A stretch of 5,212 bases of DNA from contig CANQLK010000127.1 in assembly GCA_947624665.1 (NCBI GenBank), forward strand, positions 1 to 5,212, given 5' to 3'. The DNA comes from Candidatus Gastranaerophilales bacterium (GTDB lineage: Bacteria; Cyanobacteriota; Vampirovibrionia; Gastranaerophilales; Gastranaerophilaceae). The notes under the pieces are model-generated. The model searched no databases, was not told the origin of the DNA, and was given only the letters and a program-made list of their open reading frames with translations. Of this stretch, positions 1-5,212 are shown in pieces. Numbering within the stretch: position 1 is the stretch's first letter; each line of letters opens with the position of its first letter. Position numbers and translations under genes: made by a program.

Positions 1-1
1 G

Positions 2-1582
2 AAGCATATCGCCGAGGACTTACATTTTAATGCAATTGAAATCATGCCTGTCGAAAACACATATTCTTTTAACTGGGGATATGACGGTGTTGATAAATAT
101 GCACCAAATCAAACATACGGAACTCCGGATGAGTTAAAAGAGCTTATAGATTATGCTCACAGCCTTAATTTAAACGTAATAATGGATATAGTACCAAATC
201 ATTTAGGGCCTGATTTGGCGGAACTTCAAAAAACAGGGCCGTATATCGAGGGTGAAAATTGCTTCGGGTATAAGTTCAATTATGAAGGGAACTGTAATAG
301 TGTTAATGTTCGTTATTATATTATAGGTGCAGCTTTAAACTGGATAATAAATTATCATTGCGACGGACTAAGAGTCGATATGACAAAATTTATGTGCAGT
401 GATTTTACAATGAAACAGATGGTTGCGGAAATTAATTTTCATTGTCCGAATGCATTTATGATAGCAGAGGACGGCAGAGATAATGATGTAAGAGTTACAA
501 GAGCTTTTCCGCAGGATGAACGAGAGGAAAATGAATTCAATCATAAAGAATTTATAAAAAAAATATCTGATAATACTGTTTCTTTGTCGGCATTAGGTTT
601 TGATTCCGAGTGGGATTTTCCGTTTCATAAGCAAATTGCCGCTTCTGTTTTAGGAGTTTGGGATTGCAGACAAAAAAATATATGTGATTTTGATTATTCT
701 TTAAGAGATGCTCAAACCAGAGTAAAGTACGCAATGAGTCACGATGAAATCGGAAATGTTGACGGTACAAGATTAATCACCAAAATAGCAGTAAATGAGC
801 TTAATATAGGCAGCGATATATGTGACTTTTCTAATCCCTGTATGTGTAAACAAGCTGCCCATGCAGTTCAAAAAGTCGTTACCTCTCTGGTTTCAGGTTC
901 TCTGGAAAAAATGGATGATGACGAAAGAAAAGAATTTTTTATTAAAAACTTTTTGCCTGAAGATACAACGCTTGAATTAATAGAAAACGCATATCTAAAT
1001 GCAATTAAAATGCATAAACTGGTTTTTGGTAAAGTCTATTCCATTCCCGGAGCTAAAATGGTTTTTCAAGGTGATGAGTATGCGGATTTATCATATTTTA
1101 AATTTTTCAGAAAATTTTCTATAGGAAAAGAAGCCTGCCTGAGTGATAAAGGTTATGAATCGGGACTGCCTGCATTCCTTGATTCTAAGCTTAACAGTGT
1201 CAGTGTCTCCGATAAATTTTTATATATTAACAAAGGTGTTGAAAAGTTTATTACCGATTTAAATATTTATTCCGAAAAAAATATTGCATTAAGCTCGGGG
1301 CATATTGAAAAAACAATTGTAAATGCTCAAGCTGACATTCATGCCATATATGCAAGAAAAATATATAATGAAGTCTTTTCAGTTTCTAATTTCTCGTCAG
1401 AGGCTTTCAATCAAAACTTGGGTCTTATGTTCCCGAAAGGTCAATGGAGAGAAGTTATTAACTCTGATGATATAAAATATGCGGGAAACGGAGAATTTTT
1501 AAATACGGATAAAGTTTTTGAACAGTTTTCGTATATTACAATTCCTCCCTATGGGATTATTTTCTTTGAAAAGATTAATTAA
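2..1582 (+). CDS. GH13 alpha-amylase-family enzyme (glucan branching enzyme-like or trehalohydrolase-like), 5'-truncated
   Basis: The frame is open to the left edge, and the 14 codons before the first in-frame ATG (position 44) already read as GH13 sequence (AIEIMPVENT). That ATG is therefore internal and the true start lies outside the window. Numbering from that Met, the four GH13 regions are present: I DIVPNHLG (48-55), II GLRVDMTKF (108-116, nucleophile Asp112, Arg110), III FMIAEDGRD (138-146, acid/base Glu142) and IV MSHDEIGN (231-238, His233, Asp234). The catalytic triad is intact, so the enzyme should be active on alpha-glucans. Domain B is short. A beta-sandwich C-terminal domain follows (about 425-512) with a GlgB-like REVINSDDIKYAGNG stretch. 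Region III and the GDEYADLSYFKFF segment (343-355) look more like malto-oligosyltrehalose trehalohydrolase (TreZ), so I do not choose between GlgB and TreZ. An N-terminal CBM48-type domain is expected upstream but is not visible. Eleven Cys in the 512 residues suggest a cytoplasmic protein. The gene converges on waaA with a 4-bp overlap. The family call is firm; the exact reaction is uncertain. Confidence 0.9.
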   Translation, partial: KHIAEDLHFNAIEIMPVENTYSFNWGYDGVDKYAPNQTYGTPDELKELIDYAHSLNLNVIMDIVPNHLGPDLAELQKTGPYIEGENCFGYKFNYEGNCNSVNVRYYIIGAALNWIINYHCDGLRVDMTKFMCSDFTMKQMVAEINFHCPNAFMIAEDGRDNDVRVTRAFPQDEREENEFNHKEFIKKISDNTVSLSALGFDSEWDFPFHKQIAASVLGVWDCRQKNICDFDYSLRDAQTRVKYAMSHDEIGNVDGTRLITKIAVNELNIGSDICDFSNPCMCKQAAHAVQKVVTSLVSGSLEKMDDDERKEFFIKNFLPEDTTLELIENAYLNAIKMHKLVFGKVYSIPGAKMVFQGDEYADLSYFKFFRKFSIGKEACLSDKGYESGLPAFLDSKLNSVSVSDKFLYINKGVEKFITDLNIYSEKNIALSSGHIEKTIVNAQADIHAIYARKIYNEVFSVSNFSSEAFNQNLGLMFPKGQWREVINSDDIKYAGNGEFLNTDKVFEQFSYITIPPYGIIFFEKIN

Positions 1583-2829
1583 ATTCTTTCCAAAACATAG
1601 CTTATCGCACCTCTGTTTTCATCAAAAACCGATTTCGCATTTGAGCAGTATTTATTATACTTTTCTTTATCTTCATAAAACGATATAAGCTGTTGAGCGA
1701 ATTCTTGTTCGTTATTAACAATAACGGCACAATTTTTTTCGGTAACAATTTTATAAACGTCTTTAAAATTAAAAGTACACGGCCCTGATATAACAGGTTT
1801 GTTCCATATATTAGCTTCCAATGGATTATGCCCGCCCGTTGAAGAAAAACTGCCGCCAATGAAGGCTATATGACATATTGAAAACAATTTTGACAATTCG
1901 CCCATTGTATCTAAAAGGATAATATCATTATTTTCAAAATTTTCTTTATTTGAACGTTTTTCGCATTTATAATTTGTTTTTGTCATCAACTCAAAGACTT
2001 CATCATTTCTTTGAGGATGTCTTGGTGCCAAAAGAAGCTTAGCATCGGCAAATTTTTCTTTTAATTTTTTAAAAACGGATAAAACAATTTCATCCTCGCC
2101 TTTATGCGTACTTGCAGCAATAAATATCCTGTAATTTCTTGTTTTAAGATCATTTTGCAATGAATTTATTTCATCATTATTAAGGTTTTGTTCTATATCA
2201 AATTTTAAATTGCCCATAACAAAAACTTTGTCTTCATTTGCGCCCATTTCTTTCATGCGCTCAGCATCAGAGTCAGTCTGCATAAATATTTTTTCATATT
2301 TGTTTAATACGGATGCTAAGAACATTTTAATTTTTTTATATCCGTCAAACGAGTGCGGCGAAATTCTTCCGTTAACTGTATATACTTTTATTCCGAAAAG
2401 CTTTGCCAACGTTACAAAACACGGCCAGATTTCCGTTTCTGCAATTATAACTTTTTCTGGTTTATACGTATTTATAAAGGATAAAACGCTGAAAAAGAAA
2501 TCGTAAGGATAATATGTTACGTCGTTTGCAATATCTTTAAATACTTTTTTAGCTATTTCCTGTCCCGTTTTTGTTGTTGTTGTGACAATAATAACATCAT
2601 CAGGGCGTTTAAGTCGGTATTGTTTAACAAGTTCTTTTATGGCATTTGTTTCTCCGACCGCTACGGCATGGAAAACAACCGATTTTTTGCCTTTTGTATC
2701 AAATTTATAAAATCCGAGCTTTGTCCAAAATCCCGCTCTGAATTTCGGCTGTATAATAAATGCAAGCAAAATTACAGGCAGAAGTACTATTGCAAATAAA
2801 ATCAGAACTATATTGTAAATTATTAACAT
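1579..2829 (-). CDS. waaA: 3-deoxy-D-manno-octulosonic acid (Kdo) transferase
   Basis: WaaA/KdtA transfers Kdo from CMP-Kdo to the lipid A precursor at the cytoplasmic face of the inner membrane (GT30 family, GT-B fold). The 416 residues match the usual length of about 420. A hydrophobic N-terminal segment (residues 2-26) is the expected membrane anchor. Family motifs occur in order: HAVAVGE (54-60, the Glu of the SVGE-type motif proposed as catalytic base), TTTTKTG (83-89), ETEIWP (131-136), VNGRIS (152-157), GNLKFD (206-211), APRHPQR (268-274), DTMGEL (307-312), FIGGSFSSTGGHNPLEA (323-339) and GPCTFNF (349-355). The second half is the CMP-Kdo-binding lobe. The family usually reads NPLEPA where this protein has NPLEAN. 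The ATG at 2829 puts the anchor at the extreme N-terminus as in other WaaA proteins, so I accept it as the start. It lies 2 nt after the secA stop. Whether it adds one Kdo or several cannot be read from sequence. No frameshift or missing key motif is seen. Confidence 0.94.
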   Translation of the reverse strand: MLIIYNIVLILFAIVLLPVILLAFIIQPKFRAGFWTKLGFYKFDTKGKKSVVFHAVAVGETNAIKELVKQYRLKRPDDVIIVTTTTKTGQEIAKKVFKDIANDVTYYPYDFFFSVLSFINTYKPEKVIIAETEIWPCFVTLAKLFGIKVYTVNGRISPHSFDGYKKIKMFLASVLNKYEKIFMQTDSDAERMKEMGANEDKVFVMGNLKFDIEQNLNNDEINSLQNDLKTRNYRIFIAASTHKGEDEIVLSVFKKLKEKFADAKLLLAPRHPQRNDEVFELMTKTNYKCEKRSNKENFENNDIILLDTMGELSKLFSICHIAFIGGSFSSTGGHNPLEANIWNKPVISGPCTFNFKDVYKIVTEKNCAVIVNNEQEFAQQLISFYEDKEKYNKYCSNAKSVFDENRGAISYVLERI

Positions 2830-2831
2830 AT

Positions 2832-5212
2832 TTATTTTTCTTCTCTTTTGTCGTCCATCATTATTGTTTCATCGGGTAATGCGCCTTGTGATGAAAGCTG
2901 TTCGGGAGTAATTATTTGTATTCCGAATTTTGTTCTGAATAAGTGTTTAACTGTTTCGCTTTGAATATCATACATCATATTGTTAAACATATCGTAAGCT
3001 TCTTTTTTATATTCCAAAAGCGGGTTTTTTTGTCCGTAAGCTCTAAGTCCTATACCGTCCCTTAGCATATCAATATTGTGCAGATGGTCTATCCATCTGT
3101 TATCTACGACTCTTAAAAGAATATCTTTTTCCAGATTTCTCATAACATTATTTTCAGTGAAGGGTTTTTCCCGTTCTTCGGAAAGATTATACTGCTCTGC
3201 AACTGAATTATAAAAATCAATAGTCTTTGTTTCGTGTTCTTTATATGCTTCAAGCGCAAAATCTCTGACTTTTGCATATACATTTTCGTATTTTAACCCT
3301 TGAATATCTTTAACTTCCAAGAAAGATAACTGAGGAATTTCCGAATGTATTTCTTTTATAAGAGAAACTAAATCTTCATAAATATATTCATCAGGGTTCA
3401 TTCCGGGAGCTATATAAGTTTTAAGAAGTCTGTCAACTTCACGTTCAATCATATATTGAATATCATCGTGAAGGTCGGTTCCATCTAGAACTTTATTTCG
3501 TTGGAAATAGAATTTTTCACGTTGCAGATTCATAACATCATCATATTCAAGCACACTTTTTCTGGCATCAAAGTGGAAAGTTTCGACTTTCTTTTGATTG
3601 CTTTCAATTTGTCTTGTAATAATCGGATTTTCAATTGCCATTTTTTCATCAACGTTAAGAGAATTCATAAGAGAAATAATTTGTTGACCGCCAAAAATAC
3701 GCATCAGACTGTCTTCAAGCGAGAGGAAAAATCTGGTAGACCCCGGGTCTCCTTGTCTTGCGGCACGACCTCTAAGCTGGTTATCAATACGTCTTGACTC
3801 ATGTCTTTCCGTACCTATAACGTGAAGTCCGCCTGCTGCTACAACTTTTGCGTGTTCTTCTTCGGTTAATTTTCTTTTTTCTTCCAATACCTGATTTTTA
3901 ATTTGCTGATAATCCGGGGTATTTTCTTCGTTTATACCTCTTGAAACAAGTTCTTCCTTAGCCATATATTCGGCATTACCGCCAAGGAGAATATCGGTTC
4001 CTCTTCCTGCCATATTTGTAGCTATGGTAACGGCACCAAATCTTCCTGCCTGAGCAATAATATAAGCTTCTTTTTCGTGATGTTTCGCATTCAGTATATT
4101 ATGTTTAATTCCTCTTTTTTTCAACAAATCGGAAACCAATTCGGATTTATCAATACTGATGGTACCTACTAAAACGGGTCTGCCTTCTTTATGCATTTTA
4201 ATTATTTCATCAACGACGGCTTCATATTTTATTTTTTCAGTCTTATAAATTATATCGGGATAATCTTTCCTGATATCCTGTTTGTTTGTGGGTATTCTTG
4301 TTACTTCAAGATTATATATTTTACCGAATTCGGCTTCTTCGGTCATAGCAGTACCCGTCATGCCTGCGAGTTTTGGGTATAAGCGGAATAGATTTTGGAA
4401 AGTAATGCTTGCAAGGGTTTGAGTTTCATCTTGAATTTGAACTCCTTCTTTTGCTTCAACAGCCTGATGAAGTCCGTCAGACCAACGTCTGCCGTCCATT
4501 AATCTTCCCGTAAATTCATCAACTATGATTACTTCGCCGTTTTTAATAACATAATCAGTATTAAGATGGAATAGTTCTTTAGCTTTTAAAGCTTGTAAAA
4601 GATGATGTGCATACTGATTATTAATATCAAACAAATCTTTTATTTCAAGTATATCTTGAGCTTTATCAATACCATCTTCAGTTAAAATAACGTTTTTATT
4701 TTTTTCATCCACTTCGTAGTGCTTGCCTTTTTCGAGCTGAGGTGCGACTGCAGCCATGGTTCTGTACAATTCGGCTGATTTATCAAGCCTTCCGCTGATA
4801 ATTAACGGAGTTCTTGCTTCATCAATCAAAATACTATCGACTTCATCTATTATTGCGTAGTTATATGGTCTTTGAACCCGTTGCTCTTTTGCGGAAGCCA
4901 TATTATCTCTTAAGTAATCAAAGCCGAATTCGTTATTTGTGCCGTAAGTAATATCGCACTCATAAGCTTTTTTCTTTTTTTCAAAACTGTCATAATCATT
5001 CATTCCAGAGAGAATAACGCCAACCGATAGACCGAGGAATTTAAAAATTTTGCCCATCCAATCGCTGTCCCTTTGTGCGAGGTAGTCGTTAACAGTAACA
5101 ATATGGACACCTTTACCCGTTAATGCATTTAAGTATGCGGGAAGAGTAGCTACGAGGGTTTTACCTTCACCCGTTCTCATTTCAGCAATTTGACCTTCGT
5201 GAAGGAAGATAC
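2832..5212 (-). CDS. secA: Preprotein translocase ATPase SecA, N-terminus off the window
   Basis: SecA is the motor that pushes unfolded preproteins through SecYEG. The frame stays open to the right edge: the ten codons before the Met at 5180 read IFLHEGQIAE, the standard lead-in to Walker A, so that Met is internal. By comparison with E. coli SecA (MRTGEGKT at about 102), roughly 90 N-terminal residues are missing. Numbering from the Met at 5180: Walker A TGEGKT (3-8), NBD1 with DYLRDN (88-93) and Walker B DEVD (112-115) followed by DEARTPLIISG; the preprotein cross-linking domain (about 130-265) containing DEFTGRLMDGRRWSDGLHQA; LAGMTGTA (271-278); NBD2 with TNMAGRGTDI (388-397) and the arginine-finger-type QLRGRAARQGDPG (468-480); then the helical scaffold and wing region, with WIDHLHNIDMLRDGIGLRAYGQ (696-717). 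The C-terminus stops at an acidic/basic tail (DDKREEK) and lacks the Cys-rich zinc-binding SEC-C motif. The visible part has only one Cys (residue 75). It is the upstream gene of a tight pair with waaA. The identification is essentially certain. Confidence 0.98.
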   Translation of the reverse strand, partial: IFLHEGQIAEMRTGEGKTLVATLPAYLNALTGKGVHIVTVNDYLAQRDSDWMGKIFKFLGLSVGVILSGMNDYDSFEKKKKAYECDITYGTNNEFGFDYLRDNMASAKEQRVQRPYNYAIIDEVDSILIDEARTPLIISGRLDKSAELYRTMAAVAPQLEKGKHYEVDEKNKNVILTEDGIDKAQDILEIKDLFDINNQYAHHLLQALKAKELFHLNTDYVIKNGEVIIVDEFTGRLMDGRRWSDGLHQAVEAKEGVQIQDETQTLASITFQNLFRLYPKLAGMTGTAMTEEAEFGKIYNLEVTRIPTNKQDIRKDYPDIIYKTEKIKYEAVVDEIIKMHKEGRPVLVGTISIDKSELVSDLLKKRGIKHNILNAKHHEKEAYIIAQAGRFGAVTIATNMAGRGTDILLGGNAEYMAKEELVSRGINEENTPDYQQIKNQVLEEKRKLTEEEHAKVVAAGGLHVIGTERHESRRIDNQLRGRAARQGDPGSTRFFLSLEDSLMRIFGGQQIISLMNSLNVDEKMAIENPIITRQIESNQKKVETFHFDARKSVLEYDDVMNLQREKFYFQRNKVLDGTDLHDDIQYMIEREVDRLLKTYIAPGMNPDEYIYEDLVSLIKEIHSEIPQLSFLEVKDIQGLKYENVYAKVRDFALEAYKEHETKTIDFYNSVAEQYNLSEEREKPFTENNVMRNLEKDILLRVVDNRWIDHLHNIDMLRDGIGLRAYGQKNPLLEYKKEAYDMFNNMMYDIQSETVKHLFRTKFGIQIITPEQLSSQGALPDETIMMDDKREEK
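2840..2845 (-). promoter_or_regulatory. Possible Shine-Dalgarno for waaA inside the secA 3' end
   Basis: The minus strand reads GAGAAG here, 10 nt before the waaA ATG at 2829, within a longer purine run formed by the last secA codons (DKREEK). The secA TAA falls between this motif and the ATG. The match is only approximate and the purine run is also explained by the protein code. It supports the chosen start and suggests that ribosomes ending secA could reinitiate on waaA. Confidence 0.35.

Noticed and set aside
44..46. ATG at 44 as the start of the GH13 gene
   Set aside because: The frame is open upstream to position 2 and encodes conserved GH13 sequence, so this Met is internal.
552..770. 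A 72-codon minus-strand open frame inside the GH13 gene
   Set aside because: It lies entirely antisense to strongly conserved GH13 sequence, has low-complexity composition and no recognisable domain. It is a chance frame in AT-rich DNA.
1568..1590. An imperfect AT-rich inverted repeat across the convergent stop codons, considered as a bidirectional terminator
   Set aside because: The stem needs bulges, is nearly all A-T, and is not followed by a T-run on either strand. It falls short of an intrinsic terminator.
1602..1859. An 85-codon minus-strand open frame within waaA in another frame
   Set aside because: It overlaps the conserved GGHNPLEA and GPCTFNF part of WaaA and has no family features of its own.
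2210..2506. A 98-codon plus-strand open frame antisense to waaA
   Set aside because: It is opposite conserved WaaA motifs (GNLKFD, VNGRIS, ETEIWP). Its protein resembles nothing I recognise, and it has no clear ribosome binding site.
3501..3797. A 98-codon plus-strand open frame antisense to secA
   Set aside because: It mirrors the conserved QLRGRAARQGDPG region of SecA and is explained by that coding constraint.
4191..4382. A 63-codon plus-strand open frame antisense to secA, rich in Phe, Ile and Tyr
   Set aside because: It looks membrane-like only because it is the complement of AT-rich Lys/Glu/Asp codons. It has no independent support.
5178..5180. ATG at 5180 (minus strand) as the start of secA
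   Set aside because: It is the Met of the Walker A lead-in (AEMRTGEGKT). The preceding codons encode the conserved LHEGQIAE, so the gene begins beyond the window.

Overview
The window is AT-rich bacterial DNA that is coding from end to end. It holds three protein genes and no RNA gene, repeat array, mobile element or CRISPR. A plus-strand gene enters from the left edge (about 2-1582) and encodes a glycoside hydrolase family 13 (alpha-amylase superfamily) enzyme without its N-terminus. Two minus-strand genes fill the rest. secA, the preprotein translocase ATPase, lacks its N-terminus because it runs off the right edge (5212 down to 2832). A complete waaA/kdtA, Kdo transferase of lipid A synthesis, follows it directly (2829-1579).

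Organism: waaA indicates a Gram-negative-type envelope with Kdo-containing lipopolysaccharide. The SecA sequence is clearly bacterial. By memory, several stretches (GRRWSDGLHQAVEAKEGV, TGKGVHIVTVNDYLAQRD and the KHYEVDEKNKNV segment) resemble cyanobacterial-type SecA. Together with the low G+C this makes an AT-rich non-photosynthetic relative of Cyanobacteria (Melainabacteria/Vampirovibrionia, for example Gastranaerophilales) a reasonable guess. It is inference only; other AT-rich diderm lineages are not excluded.

Layout: secA and waaA are on the same strand with only 2 nt between them, so they are very probably cotranscribed, and waaA translation may be coupled to secA termination. The GH13 gene converges on waaA, and the two stop codons share the palindrome TTAA, so the genes overlap by 4 bp with no room for a conventional intergenic terminator. 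SecA drives export through SecYEG, and WaaA builds the Kdo core on lipid A at the inner membrane. Both serve envelope biogenesis. The GH13 enzyme most likely acts on alpha-glucans (glycogen branching or malto-oligosyl-trehalose metabolism) in the cytoplasm and has no evident link to the other two.

I found no convincing undescribed system. The points most worth a second look are the mixed GlgB/TreZ motif profile and the extra Cys-containing segment of the GH13 enzyme, the secA-waaA gene pair, and the 4-bp convergent overlap.
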